Origin: Haloechinothrix alba
GTDB taxonomy: Bacteria > Actinomycetota > Actinomycetes > Mycobacteriales > Pseudonocardiaceae
NCBI RefSeq assembly: GCF_900188115.1
Contig: NZ_FZNW01000002.1
Coordinates: 228,348 to 292,347 of the forward strand
Direction of reading: 5' to 3'
Length of the DNA: 64,000 nucleotides
In this document: in pieces, positions 45,901 through 55,501 of the stretch
Position numbering within the stretch: position 1 is the first letter of the stretch
Layout: the number at the start of each line of letters is the position of its first letter
Notes under the pieces: generated by a model
The model's database searches: none
What the model saw: the letters and a program-made list of their open reading frames with translations, nothing else
Told to the model about the DNA's origin: nothing
Translations under genes and position numbers: made by a program

Positions 45901-45924
45901 AGCACGAAAGCCTAACCTGATCAC
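45901..45924. promoter_or_regulatory. 24-bp divergent promoter, candidate leaderless starts
   Basis: The whole space between galU (minus) and the cyclo-ligase gene (plus) is 24 bases. A TANNNT -10-like box occurs for each direction: TAACCT at 45913-45918, six bases before the plus-strand GTG, and TAGGCT on the minus strand at 45914-45909, eight bases before the galU ATG. There is no room for ribosome-binding sites. This fits leaderless transcripts, which are common in actinobacteria. Confidence 0.5.
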
Positions 45925-46560
45925 GTGAGTTCAGCCGACAATGAACGCCCGAGTAAGGCGGATTGGCGCGTCCACGTCCTCGCCGAACGGAAGGCGCTGC
46001 CAGAGACCGCCCATGCCGCGGAGGCCGACGCGCTCGCCGCGGCCGTCTGCTCGCCGCCCATAGCGGGGGTGGCCCACACCGTCTGCGCGTACATGCCGTT
46101 CGGCACCGAGCCCGGCTCGCGTGACCTGCTCGACGCGCTTCTCAGCGTCCATGTCCGCGTGCTGCTTCCGGTGATCCCGAGCACCGTCGGCCCGCTGGAC
46201 TGGGCTGCGTACACCGGTCCCGCGTCGCTGCGCGACGGTCCGCTGCGGGGTTTGAAGGAGCCCGCGGGCAGCACGCTGGGCCCGGAGGCGATCGAGCACG
46301 CCGATGCGGTCCTCGTCCCCGCGCTCGCCGTCGACGACGGCGGTGTTCGCCTCGGCAGGGGTGGCGGCTACTACGACCGTTCGCTGCCGCGGGTGAGGGA
46401 GGGAACGGAGCTAGTCGCGGTGATACGCGACACGGAACTGGTGCGTTCCCTGCCCGCCGAGCCCCACGACGTGCGGATGACGGGTGCGCTCACACCCGGC
46501 TACGGACTCGTCCGCCTGCCCCGGCGACACGGGCACGACGGGTCCGCGCCGCCGTCGTGA
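45925..46560 (+). CDS. 5-formyltetrahydrofolate cyclo-ligase
   Basis: This 211-residue enzyme converts 5-formyl-THF to 5,10-methenyl-THF using ATP. It has YMPFGTEPGS in the N-terminal half and the C-terminal signature VRLGRGGGYYDRSLPR with the Gly-rich nucleotide-binding turn. Length and motif order fit the family. The GTG at 45925 is the first possible start after the divergent galU gene, with no visible Shine-Dalgarno sequence, so a leaderless mRNA is likely. The M. tuberculosis homologue (Rv0992c) also lies beside galU, which supports orthology. Confidence 0.93.
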   Translation: MSSADNERPSKADWRVHVLAERKALPETAHAAEADALAAAVCSPPIAGVAHTVCAYMPFGTEPGSRDLLDALLSVHVRVLLPVIPSTVGPLDWAAYTGPASLRDGPLRGLKEPAGSTLGPEAIEHADAVLVPALAVDDGGVRLGRGGGYYDRSLPRVREGTELVAVIRDTELVRSLPAEPHDVRMTGALTPGYGLVRLPRRHGHDGSAPPS

Positions 46561-46576
46561 TGTGACGAATCCCCGA

Positions 46577-46605
46577 TTGCACCGCGAGCCGGGATAACGG
46601 ATGAT
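46577..46605 (+). promoter_or_regulatory. candidate promoter of the zinc-ribbon chaperone gene
   Basis: TTGCAC at 46577-46582 and GATGAT at 46600-46605 are spaced by 17 bases and sit immediately upstream of the CIRCE operator, so a repressor bound there would block the start site. Both hexamers match consensus imperfectly. Confidence 0.4.
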
Positions 46606-46610
46606 AGTAT

Positions 46611-46637
46611 TTAGCACTCGACTAGTGCGAGTGCTAA
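46611..46637 (+). promoter_or_regulatory. CIRCE operator (HrcA-binding site)
   Basis: TTAGCACTC, a 9-base spacer, then GAGTGCTAA: a perfect match to the CIRCE consensus bound by the heat-shock repressor HrcA. It lies 25 bases upstream of the GTG start of the zinc-ribbon gene. CIRCE elements normally control groES/groEL and dnaK operons, so this places the downstream gene in the heat-shock regulon. Confidence 0.95.
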
Positions 46638-46662
46638 ACGAACCCAGCACGGAGGAGCGCAC

Positions 46663-47061
46663 GTGCCCACGTACCAGTACGCATGTAAGGCATGCGATCA
46701 CCAGTTCGAGACCGTTCAGTCGTTCTCCGAGCCCAGCCTGACCGACTGCCCGGAGTGCTCCGGTACCCTGCGCAAGCTGTTCGGGTCGGTGGGCGTCATC
46801 TTCAAGGGGAGCGGCTTCTACCGCAACGACTCCCGCTCGAGCTCGTCCTCGAACTCGACGAGCAGCCCGGCCTCCTCGAACGGCGACAGCGCGGCATCCG
46901 GCTCGTCCGACTCGTCCGGTTCAGCGTCCGGATCCGAGTCGTCATCCTCGGGTTCCTCCGACTCGTCCGGCACCTCAAGCACCTCCGAGAGCTCCGGCAG
47001 CACCTCCGAGAGCTCCGGGACCTCGTCGTCGAGCAAGACCACAGCCGCGTCGACGTCCTGA
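46663..47061 (+). CDS. FmdB-type zinc-ribbon protein, Ruc-like redox chaperone
   Basis: This 132-residue protein has an N-terminal zinc ribbon with Cys8, Cys11, Cys29 and Cys32 (YACKACDHQF, DCPECSG) and a C-terminal half made almost wholly of Ser, Gly, Thr and Glu, predicted disordered. The syntenic M. tuberculosis gene Rv0991c has the same layout and encodes Ruc, a redox-regulated chaperone whose zinc Cys are oxidised to activate it. The GTG at 46663 follows GGAGGA by six bases. A perfect CIRCE operator upstream predicts heat induction through HrcA. The chaperone role is inferred from homology, synteny and regulation. Confidence 0.88.
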   Translation: MPTYQYACKACDHQFETVQSFSEPSLTDCPECSGTLRKLFGSVGVIFKGSGFYRNDSRSSSSSNSTSSPASSNGDSAASGSSDSSGSASGSESSSSGSSDSSGTSSTSESSGSTSESSGTSSSSKTTAASTS

Positions 47062-47254
47062 CTCGCCTGCCGTGATACGCGGCCACGCGCACCGCGCGGC
47101 CGGTGTGCCGCACGTGCGCTCGGAACGTTGTCCACAGCAGGGCTGCGTTCCACAACCGGACGAACAACCGCACCCCACACGGGCCGGTCCGAACTACGGT
47201 TCGCGGTGAACCGGAGGCGACCGCCCCGGGAGAGCCGACCGCTCTGGGGTGCCC

Positions 47255-47989
47255 ATGTTCACCACCGACCACTCCGACTTCTCTGCTGACCACCCGGACC
47301 GGGCGACGACCTCGACACGCGCCGCGCCGCTGCCCGCGCTCCTCCGGCGCCGGTTCCGGCGCCTCCGGCGACGCCGGCCGGGTGGCAGGGCGCCCCGGTC
47401 CGTTCAGGTGCGCCGCGCCCTCGCGGCGTCCCTGTTCGTGCTCGCCGCCGCGCTCGCGCTGGCTCCCGCCGGGGCCGACGTCGCCGAGGAACCGGTGCTG
47501 ACCACCACCGCTGACCTGGAGTCCGGCAGCGAGCTGAACCCCGGTGACCTGCGTGTGGTCACGATGCCCACCGAGCTGGTCCCCGCAGGGGCGCTGGACT
47601 CGCCGGAGGACGCGGCAGGCAAGGTCATCTCCGGCGCTGCCCGGGCCGGGGAACCGCTGACCGATGCCCGTCTCATCGAGGAGTACGGCGGTGAGCTCAG
47701 CGGACACCCAGGCAAGACGGCCGTGCCCGTCCGGCTCTCCGACGCCGGCGTCGGAGAGCTGCTCCGTCCCGGTACCACAGTGGACGTCGTCGCCCCGGCC
47801 ACCGCCGAGCTGGACGGCCGGGTCGTCGCCGAGGAAGCCACCGTGCTCGCCGTGCGGGCAGGCACCAAGGACCGTCTGGACGGCCTCGGCGGCAGCGGCA
47901 AGCTCGTACTCCTGGCCCTCGACCCCGGGACGGCCTCGGATGTGGCCGCCGTGTCCCTGCACAGCCCCGTAACCGTGACGTTGCGCTGA
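47255..47989 (+). CDS. SAF-domain exported protein (CpaB/RcpC-like)
   Basis: This 244-residue protein has a basic N-terminus (RRRFRRLRRRR), one hydrophobic segment (about 55-75) and an SAF/CpaB-like region (about 85-240). The region holds VVTMPTELVPAGAL, AGKVISGAARAGEPLTDARL and a second beta module with VAPATAELDGRVVAEEATVLAV. SAF proteins are found in Flp-pilus assembly and as periplasmic chaperone-like domains. No pilus genes are near, so the role is open. The ATG at 47255 is preferred to the GTG two codons before. The stop codon lies in the first arm of a long palindromic repeat. Confidence 0.8.
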   Translation: MFTTDHSDFSADHPDRATTSTRAAPLPALLRRRFRRLRRRRPGGRAPRSVQVRRALAASLFVLAAALALAPAGADVAEEPVLTTTADLESGSELNPGDLRVVTMPTELVPAGALDSPEDAAGKVISGAARAGEPLTDARLIEEYGGELSGHPGKTAVPVRLSDAGVGELLRPGTTVDVVAPATAELDGRVVAEEATVLAVRAGTKDRLDGLGGSGKLVLLALDPGTASDVAAVSLHSPVTVTLR

Positions 47990-48033
47990 ATGACGCTTTC
48001 AGTCCCTCTCGTGGACCGAAAGCGTCATTCAGC
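47985..48033. repeat. palindromic repeat copy 1, bidirectional terminator
   Basis: Two 21-base arms (47985-48005 and 48013-48033), built on the core TGAATGACGCTTTCAGTCC, are inverted around a 7-base loop with a single mismatch (a G-U pair in RNA). The first arm contains the stop codon of the SAF gene. It lies between two convergent genes, so it should terminate both. The same arms occur at 52238-52316. Confidence 0.85.
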
Positions 48034-48048
48034 GCACTCAGGGTGAGG

Positions 48049-48582
48049 TCAGTTCTCCTGGACGCGCCCGGCCAGCTCCTCGATCACGTGCGGAACGAGC
48101 GCGGACAGCGTCGCCATGCCGTCACGCACGGCGGCGCGGGACCCCGCGAGGTTGACCACGAGCGTGCTGCCGGACACCCCTGCCAGACCGCGGGAGATAC
48201 CGGCATCCACAGCGCCTGCGGCCAGTCCCGAGGAACGCAGCGCCTCCTCGATACCGGGGATCGGACGGTCGAGGACACCGTGCGTGGCGTCCGGGGTCAC
48301 ATCTCGCGGCGACACGCCGGTGCCGCCCACGGTGATCACCAGGTCCGCGCCCCCGATCACGGCGGTGTTCAACGCGTTCCGGATCGCCACGTTCTCGGCA
48401 TGCACCGTGACCGTGCCGTCCACGATGAACCCGGCTTCCTCCAGAAGCTCCGCGACAAGTGGACCAGTGGTGTCGTCCCGCTCACCATGAGCGACCCGGT
48501 CGTCCACCACGACCACAAGCGCACGACCGATCCGCTGCGCACTTCGTTCCATGGCGTCCACCGTAGCGGGTCGAGTCAGCAT
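48049..48582 (-). CDS. moaB: MoaB/Mog-family molybdenum cofactor protein
   Basis: This 177-residue protein of the MoaB/MogA family would adenylate molybdopterin in Moco biosynthesis. The MPT-binding fold is visible, with VVVVDDRVAHGERDDTTGP near the N-terminus and VITVGGTGVSPRDVTPDAT (about 85-103), including the conserved GGTG and the catalytic Asp region. An ATG at 48552 is an alternative start. The gene follows htrA by about ten bases, as moaB2 follows pepD in M. tuberculosis (Rv0983-Rv0984). A supply of Moco would also serve the molybdenum hydroxylase encoded further right. Confidence 0.9.
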   Translation of the reverse strand: MLTRPATVDAMERSAQRIGRALVVVVDDRVAHGERDDTTGPLVAELLEEAGFIVDGTVTVHAENVAIRNALNTAVIGGADLVITVGGTGVSPRDVTPDATHGVLDRPIPGIEEALRSSGLAAGAVDAGISRGLAGVSGSTLVVNLAGSRAAVRDGMATLSALVPHVIEELAGRVQEN

Positions 48583-48591
48583 CCCGTCTCC

Positions 48592-49926
<1,335 letters not shown>

Positions 49927-50088
49927 GTCACCACCCTGCGCCACTGCCCTGAGAACCAGCTGAGCCAGACCTGTGGCAGGACAACGAACTCGTAGTCGCT
50001 CTCCAGTGTCCCTTGCCACCCTGGTGTGTCGCATGTCCGCAGGGCAACGGTGTGTGGCACACCGCGCGCCTGCTCGCGGCACAGGGCT

Positions 50089-51501
50089 TCACTGCGGCGA
50101 CCCCGGCAACCGCACGGTGAACAGGGCTCCACCTTCCGGCGCACGCCCCGCGATCACCGAACCGCCGTGCCGCTGGACCGCCTGGTGCACGATCGCCAAC
50201 CCGAGACCCGAACCGGGCAGCGTGCGCGCCTCCGAGGACCGGTAGAACCGGTCGAACACCTTCGGCAGGTCGGACACGGCGATGCCGGGACCGGCGTCCG
50301 CCACCTCGAGGACCGCGCCGCCGTCGTAGCCCGCGAACAACCGCACCCGGACGGTTCCTTGCTCAGGGGAGAACTTGACCGCGTTGTCCAGCAGGTTGAG
50401 GACGGCGCGCTCCAGCATGTTGGGGTCACCGGTGAGCACCCAGGGTTGCAGCGCGACGTCGAACCGCACGTCGCCCGCCCGCCTGCGAGCCCGTTCGAGG
50501 GCGCGCTCCACCACCTCGACCAGGTCGACCCGCTCCTGCCGGGCGTGCGGGTTGTCCGCCCCGGCCAGCAGCGACAGGTCCCCGATGAGCTGGGTCAGCT
50601 CGTCGAGCTGCGCACGAATGTCGTTCTCGACCTCGCGCTGGTCCTCCGACGAGAGGTCAGGGGCATCGGCCTTGCCCGCGGCGAGTAACAGCTCCAGGTT
50701 GGTGCGCAACGAGGTCAACGGCGTGCGCAGCTCGTGACCGGCGTCGGCGACGAGCCTGCGCTGACGCTGCTGCGCGTCGGCGACGGCAGCGAGCATGGTG
50801 TTGAAGCTGTGTGTCAGGCGTGCCAGCTCGTCGTCACCGGACACCGGGATGGGCCGCAAGTCACCGGTGTTGGCGACACGTTCGGTCGCGGCGGTCAGCC
50901 GCTCCACCGGCCGCAGGCCACCCCGCGCCACGGCGGTACCGGCCAGCGCCGCCACCACGATCCCGGCGCCGCTGACGACGAACAGCACGACGGCGAGCGC
51001 GCCGAGGCTGCGCCGGGTGTCCTCGAGCGACTGCGCGACCACCAGGGCGACGCCGTCCGCGTACTCGTACGGCACGCTCAGCACGCGCATGTCGCTGTCG
51101 TCGTCGGTGCGGATGGAGCGCGACGCGGTGCCCGCCGCCACCCGCGTCTCCGGGCTGCCCACCGGGGGACCACCCACCGGGTGGCGCAGCAGCGACTCAC
51201 CCCGAGCGTCCACAAGGTCGAACTGCACGTCCGCCAGGCGGAACAGGTAACCGGGGATCTTGGCGCCGCCCGTCTCGATCACGTTGCGGTCGTTGAGCAC
51301 GCTGCTCGCCCGCGCCACGAGGGTTTCGTCGACCTTGTCGTAGAGGCTGCCCCGCACGGTCATGTACGCCCCGAGCGAGACCAGCGCGACGGCGACGGCC
51401 ACGCAGAGTGCGGCGAGGGTCGCCACTCGCGCGCGCAGTGACCAGCGACGCTTCTGCGGCTCGGCTGGGACGCTACTCGCGGCCTGGCCGGGCTCTGTCA
51501 T
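50089..51501 (-). CDS. mprB: sensor histidine kinase, MprB-like
   Basis: This 470-residue membrane histidine kinase has membrane helices at about 28-48 and 167-190 enclosing an extracytoplasmic sensor of about 120 residues. A HAMP domain (about 190-245), the phosphoacceptor His256 in [10 protein letters not shown], and the ATPase domain with the N box ([13 protein letters not shown]), G1 (DAGPGI) and G2 (GSGLGLAIV) follow. It overlaps the stop of the response regulator gene as ATGA and is followed by htrA. Family and synteny point to an envelope-stress sensor like MprB of mycobacteria, although the sensor domains are not compared here residue by residue. Confidence 0.93.
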   Translation of the reverse strand: MTEPGQAASSVPAEPQKRRWSLRARVATLAALCVAVAVALVSLGAYMTVRGSLYDKVDETLVARASSVLNDRNVIETGGAKIPGYLFRLADVQFDLVDARGESLLRHPVGGPPVGSPETRVAAGTASRSIRTDDDSDMRVLSVPYEYADGVALVVAQSLEDTRRSLGALAVVLFVVSGAGIVVAALAGTAVARGGLRPVERLTAATERVANTGDLRPIPVSGDDELARLTHSFNTMLAAVADAQQRQRRLVADAGHELRTPLTSLRTNLELLLAAGKADAPDLSSEDQREVENDIRAQLDELTQLIGDLSLLAGADNPHARQERVDLVEVVERALERARRRAGDVRFDVALQPWVLTGDPNMLERAVLNLLDNAVKFSPEQGTVRVRLFAGYDGGAVLEVADAGPGIAVSDLPKVFDRFYRSSEARTLPGSGLGLAIVHQAVQRHGGSVIAGRAPEGGALFTVRLPGSPQ

Positions 51502-52193
51502 GGAGGTGTCTCCCTGAGCACGTAACCGACACCGCGCACGGTGTGGATCAGCCGCGGCTCACCGCCGGCCTCGGTCTTGCGTCGCAGGTAGCCGATGTAG
51601 ACCTCGAGGGCGTTGCCGGAGGTCGGGAAGTCGTAGCCCCAGACTTCCTCCAGGATGCGGGTGCGCGTGAGCACCCGCTTCGGGTTGAGCATCAGCAGTT
51701 CCAGCAGCGCGAACTCGGTGCGGGTCAGGCTGATCGCGCGCTCGGCCCGCTGCACCTCCCTCGTGGCCGGGTCGAGCGAGAGATCGGCGAAGCTCAGCGG
51801 CTTGGAGTTCTCGCTCGTGGTGTCCTCCTCCGCGCTTGCCCTGCGCAGCAGCGCGCGGAGCCTGGCGAGCAGCTCCTCGAGCGCGAACGGCTTCGGCAGG
51901 TAGTCGTCGGCACCGGCATCCAGCCCGGAGACGCGGTCGGACACGGTGTCCCGCGCGGTCAGCACCAGGATCGGCAGGTCGTCGCCGCTGCTGCGCAGCC
52001 TGCGTGCGACCTCCAGCCCGTCGAGCCTGGGCATCATCACGTCCAGCACCATCGCGTCCGGCCGGTTCGCGGTGATCGCGTCGAGCGCGGTGGTGCCGTC
52101 CCCGGCGAGCTCCACGGTGTAGCCGTTGAACTCGAGGGACCGGCGCAGCGACTCACGGACCGCCCTGTCGTCGTCGACAACAAGAATGCGCAT
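51498..52193 (-). CDS. mprA: OmpR/PhoB-type response regulator, MprA-like
   Basis: This 231-residue two-component regulator has an N-terminal receiver domain with acidic pocket DDD (7-9) and phosphoacceptor Asp51 ([11 protein letters not shown]). The C-terminal winged-helix DNA-binding domain has [14 protein letters not shown] and [22 protein letters not shown]. It should be phosphorylated by the kinase whose gene overlaps its stop codon and should control envelope-stress genes, including htrA downstream. The ATG at 52193 is taken, with a GTG two codons earlier as alternative. No Shine-Dalgarno sequence is obvious, so the transcript may be nearly leaderless. Confidence 0.94.
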   Translation of the reverse strand: MRILVVDDDRAVRESLRRSLEFNGYTVELAGDGTTALDAITANRPDAMVLDVMMPRLDGLEVARRLRSSGDDLPILVLTARDTVSDRVSGLDAGADDYLPKPFALEELLARLRALLRRASAEEDTTSENSKPLSFADLSLDPATREVQRAERAISLTRTEFALLELLMLNPKRVLTRTRILEEVWGYDFPTSGNALEVYIGYLRRKTEAGGEPRLIHTVRGVGYVLRETPP

Positions 52194-52237
52194 GCACACA
52201 GTGTTGCGCGTACGACTGAGCTCCGCCTGAGAGGTGG

Positions 52238-52316
52238 GCTGAATGACGCTTTCAGTCCACCTCGCGTGCTCAATGACGCATTCAGCTCGCCTCGTGGACT
52301 GAAAGCGTCATTCAGC
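52238..52316. repeat. palindromic repeat copy 2, terminator between regulators
   Basis: Arms at 52238-52258 and 52296-52316 are perfect 21-base complements with the same core (TGAATGACGCTTTCAGTCC) as the repeat at 47985-48033. The 37-base centre holds a third, degenerate half-copy (CAATGACGCATTCAG at 52271-52285). It abuts the stop codon of the NarL-type regulator gene. Confidence 0.85.
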
Positions 52317-52317
52317 G

Positions 52318-52968
52318 TTACACGACCATGCCGCTGCGGTAGGCGAGCAGGGCCGCCTGCACCCGGTTGGCCGCGCCGATCTTGGCGAGGACGGACGAGA
52401 CGTAACCCTTCACCGTGGCCTCGGACAGGAAGAGCGTGGAGCCGATCTCGGAGTTGGACAGGCCCTGCGCTATCAGCGTGACGACCTCACGCTCACGCTC
52501 GGACAGCGAGTCGAGCAGCTCCCGCGCGGGCTCGGCCGCACGCTGCCCGTCCCGCTGGGCGCGCAGCATCCGCGCGGCAACGCCCGGGTCGATGACAGCT
52601 CCCCCGTGCGCCAGGTCACGGATCGCCTGCGCGAGCGAGGCAGGCTTGATGTCCTTGAGCAGGAATCCGTTCGCACCGCTGTTGAGGGCCCTGCTCACGT
52701 AGTCGTCGACATCGAAGGTGGTCAGCATCGCCACCGTGGGAGGCTCCGGAGCGCCGAGGATCTCCGTCAGCGCCTCGATACCGTCGTCCTCCGCCCCCAT
52801 CTTGATATCCAGCAGCACGACATCCGGCCGTCTCCGGCGTACGACGTCCACGGCTGTCTGCCCATCGATCGCCTCACCCACAACGGTGATATCGCTCGCG
52901 CCCGCCAGCATGGCGCGCAGCCCGGAACGTACAAGCTCCTCGTCATCGGCGTACACCACTTTGATCAC
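52318..52968 (-). CDS. NarL/FixJ-type response regulator, orphan
   Basis: This 216-residue response regulator has a receiver domain with ADDEE (7-11) and phosphoacceptor Asp54 (VLLDIKM), and a C-terminal LuxR-type HTH (about 150-210, LSEREREVVTLIAQGLSNSEIG). The GTG at 52968 follows GGAGGG by five bases. Fifteen more codons upstream are in frame but lack a better site. No partner kinase is next to it: the MprB-like kinase belongs to the OmpR-type regulator. It is separated from that operon by the palindromic repeat. The target genes are unknown. Confidence 0.92.
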   Translation of the reverse strand: MIKVVYADDEELVRSGLRAMLAGASDITVVGEAIDGQTAVDVVRRRRPDVVLLDIKMGAEDDGIEALTEILGAPEPPTVAMLTTFDVDDYVSRALNSGANGFLLKDIKPASLAQAIRDLAHGGAVIDPGVAARMLRAQRDGQRAAEPARELLDSLSEREREVVTLIAQGLSNSEIGSTLFLSEATVKGYVSSVLAKIGAANRVQAALLAYRSGMVV

Positions 52969-53130
52969 AGTTGCCCTCCGAAATGCCGGGCGGGATCGCC
53001 GCCTGTCGTGCACTGAAGGTTACCCACTGGTAGGCAACTCGCAATGCGGAACACTACGTACTTTGCTCGCCACGCTCCAGCCCTCGTACCGGCTCACGGG
53101 TAGAACAAGATAGGCTGTCGGGAGTTCCGG

Positions 53131-53203
53131 GCCCTCGTAGCTCAGGGGATAGAGCAACCGCCTCCTAAGCGGTAGGTCGCAGGTTCGAATCCTGCCGAGG
53201 GCG
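53131..53203 (+). tRNA. tRNA-Arg (anticodon CCT)
   Basis: This is a 73-base cloverleaf: acceptor GCCCTCG/CGAGGGC, D-stem GCTC/GAGC, anticodon stem ACCGC/GCGGT with loop CTCCTAA (anticodon CCT, codon AGG), and T-arm GCAGG-TTCGAAT-CCTGC. The discriminator is G and CCA is not encoded. An integrase relic starts 22 bases downstream. Confidence 0.97.
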
Positions 53204-53225
53204 CCCTTCTGACCAGCAGTGATAG

Positions 53226-53445
53226 GTGCTTCCGAGCGCGCTTCGCGCCCAGGTGTATGCGGGCATCGACCCGATCTCAGGGAAGCGTCACTTCCTCACG
53301 CGGACTGTGCCTGCCGAGCCGAACGCCGAGACCGAGGCCGCGAAGCCGCACGGATCCTTACCGAGGCCGGAGACGATCCGGACCGGGCAACCCTGATCCG
53401 GCTCGCGATGACCACCGGTGCACGTCGCGGTGAGCCCCGGGAGGG
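53226..53445 (+). pseudogene. tyrosine recombinase (integrase) relic
   Basis: Two short stretches match phage/ICE tyrosine integrases. The first is an N-terminal-type segment VYAGIDPISGKRHFLTRTVP (about 53253-53312) with the usual PxxGKRxxLT pattern. The second, in another frame, is TLIRLAMTTGARRGE (about 53391-53435), which matches the catalytic core around the first active-site Arg. Most of the gene between and after them is gone. The position directly after tRNA-Arg is the classic integration site, so this is a scar of a lost element. Confidence 0.8.
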
Positions 53446-53510
53446 CGCAGCTCACTCTGTGGTCGAGGTCGTTCTCCGCGACGGACCAGCTCGCTGGTTA
53501 CGGGCTGGAC

Positions 53511-55214
53511 TCAGCTGCGCAGCTCGGGGATATCGGTGTCGCGGTACTCGCCCTCCGGTCGTACCTCGCCGTTGGAGTACTGCTCGTCCTCACGGTCACG
53601 CAGCTGGACCCGCCGGATCTTTCCGGAGATCGTCTTGGGCAGTTCGGCGAACTCGAGCCGCCGTATCCGCTTGTAGGGGGCGAGATTCTCTCGTGCGAAC
53701 CGCAGGATGGTCAGTGCGGTGTCACGGTCGGGCTGATGCCCCCCGGCCAGCAATACGTAGGCCTTGGGAACCGCCCCCCGCACCGGATCGGGGGAAGGCA
53801 CCACCGCGGCCTCGGCCACGGCTTCGTGTCCGATGAGCACGCTTTCCAGTTCGAACGGCGAGATCCGGTAATCCGAGGCCTTGAACACGTCGTCCGAGCG
53901 CCCGACGTAGGTGATGTAGCCCTCCTCATCGCGGGCCCCGACATCACCGGTGTGGTAGTAGCCACCGGCCATCACCTCGGCATTGCGCTCCTCGTCGTCG
54001 CGGTAGCCGGCCATCAGGCCAAGGGGCCGTTCCGCGAGGTCCAGGCAGATTTCGCCCTCATCGGAAGGTTCGCCGGTCACAGGATCGATCAGCTCGACGG
54101 TGTAGCCGGGCACCGCGCGGCCCATCGAGCCCAGCTTGATCGGCTGGCCCGGCGTGTTGGCCACCTGCACCGTAGTTTCCGTCTGACCGAACCCGTCTCG
54201 AATCCGCAGCCCCCATGCCTTTTCCACCTGCTCGATGACCTCTGGGTTGAGCGGCTCACCGGCGCCGACCGCCTCGCGTAACGGAATCAACACCCTACCC
54301 AGGTCGGCCTGAATGAGCATCCGCCACACCGTCGGCGGAGCGCACAGGGTGTCCACCCCGCAGCGCACCAACGTATCCAACAGCCCGTCCGGATCGAAAC
54401 GGTTGTAGTTGTAGATGAATATCGTCGCCTCGGCGTTCCACGGCGCGAAGACGTTGCTCCACGCGTGCTTGGCCCAGCCCGGCGAGGAGATGTTCAGATG
54501 GACGTCCCCGGGCCGTAGTCCGATCCAGTACATCGTGGACAGGTGACCGACCGGATACGAGGCGTGCGTGTGCTCGACCAGTTTGGGTAACGATGTCGTC
54601 CCCGAGGTGAAATACAGCAGCAGCGTGTCCGATGCCCGAGTCGGCCCGTCCGGCTCGAATTCCGGCGACGCCTCGTAGGCCTGCGCATAGTCGCGCCAAC
54701 CGTCGACGGGTGTGCCGACACTGATCCGGGTGTAGTCGCCGGGAACATCGTCGAACTGGCCGGTGATGTCCGACCGGACAACGACGTGACGCACCTGGCC
54801 GCGCTCAACCCGGTCACGCAGATCCGCCGCCGCCAACAGCGTGCTGGCCGGGATGATCACCGCGCCGAGCTTCATCGCGGCCAAGATCGTCTCCCACAGC
54901 TCGAGCTGGTTGGCCAGCATGAGGATCAGGCGATCACCTCGACCCACTCCCTGGTCACGCAGCCAGTTCGCCACCCGGTTGGACCGCTGCGAGAGCTCTG
55001 CGTAGGTCCAGCGGCCCTCGTCGCCCTCCTGCTCGACGATCCACAGCGCCGGCCGGTCCGCGGTATCCGGGTCCGCTGCGACGGCGTCGAAATGATCCAG
55101 CGCCCAGTTGAACTCGCCCAGCCGCGGCCAGCGGAACTCGCGACAGGCGGTGTCGTAGTCCTCCCGGTGTGTCAGCAGCAGATCGCGTGCTGCCCGGAAC
55201 TCGGCAATGCTCAA
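53511..55214 (-). CDS. acyl-CoA synthetase (medium-chain/benzoate-type ANL enzyme)
   Basis: This 567-residue ANL-family ligase activates a carboxylic acid with ATP and CoA. Motifs: the P-loop YFTSGTTSLPKLVEH (about 203-217), SSPGWAKHAWSNVFAPW, GQTETT (about 345), YYHTGDVG (about 425) and PKTISGKIRR with the C-terminal catalytic Lys (about 530). The N-terminus (FNWALDHFDAVA) and the SPGWAKHAW segment resemble the acetyl/medium-chain acyl-CoA synthetase group more than FadD. The last 30 residues are acidic and poorly conserved in such enzymes. It stands alone, about 290 bp from the SBP56-like gene on the same strand. The substrate is undetermined. Confidence 0.9.
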   Translation of the reverse strand: MSIAEFRAARDLLLTHREDYDTACREFRWPRLGEFNWALDHFDAVAADPDTADRPALWIVEQEGDEGRWTYAELSQRSNRVANWLRDQGVGRGDRLILMLANQLELWETILAAMKLGAVIIPASTLLAAADLRDRVERGQVRHVVVRSDITGQFDDVPGDYTRISVGTPVDGWRDYAQAYEASPEFEPDGPTRASDTLLLYFTSGTTSLPKLVEHTHASYPVGHLSTMYWIGLRPGDVHLNISSPGWAKHAWSNVFAPWNAEATIFIYNYNRFDPDGLLDTLVRCGVDTLCAPPTVWRMLIQADLGRVLIPLREAVGAGEPLNPEVIEQVEKAWGLRIRDGFGQTETTVQVANTPGQPIKLGSMGRAVPGYTVELIDPVTGEPSDEGEICLDLAERPLGLMAGYRDDEERNAEVMAGGYYHTGDVGARDEEGYITYVGRSDDVFKASDYRISPFELESVLIGHEAVAEAAVVPSPDPVRGAVPKAYVLLAGGHQPDRDTALTILRFARENLAPYKRIRRLEFAELPKTISGKIRRVQLRDREDEQYSNGEVRPEGEYRDTDIPELRS

Positions 55215-55501
55215 CGAGAACTCCTAGACTGGTTCAGGGCTTCGGAGGAAACCGGGTGACGATAGACGGAGGGCCGGAATTCAGCCGTCGCAACGCCTCG
55301 TTCCATGCTCTGTCCGTTCCGGCCGAACGGTGGCCCGGCATTGCTGCCGTCAAGAATACGTTCCGCGCCATCCAGCGCTACCACCGAAAGTGGGTAACGT
55401 GGATGGCGGGAGAATCGCTGCAGCCGGGATTCTCCGGGACCCGAGATTCCGGCTCCGGGCTTCCCGATCATCAAGCGATGTTCGGTACCCGGGTCCGATG
55501 G

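Noticed and set aside
52318..52968. Pairing of the NarL-type regulator with the MprB-like kinase
   Set aside because: The kinase gene overlaps the OmpR-type regulator gene and both match the MprAB pair. The NarL-type gene is set apart by the palindromic repeat.
53219..53836. Plus-strand frame running from the tRNA-Arg end into the acyl-CoA synthetase
   Set aside because: Only its first part resembles integrase pieces. The remainder is antisense to a well supported ligase gene.
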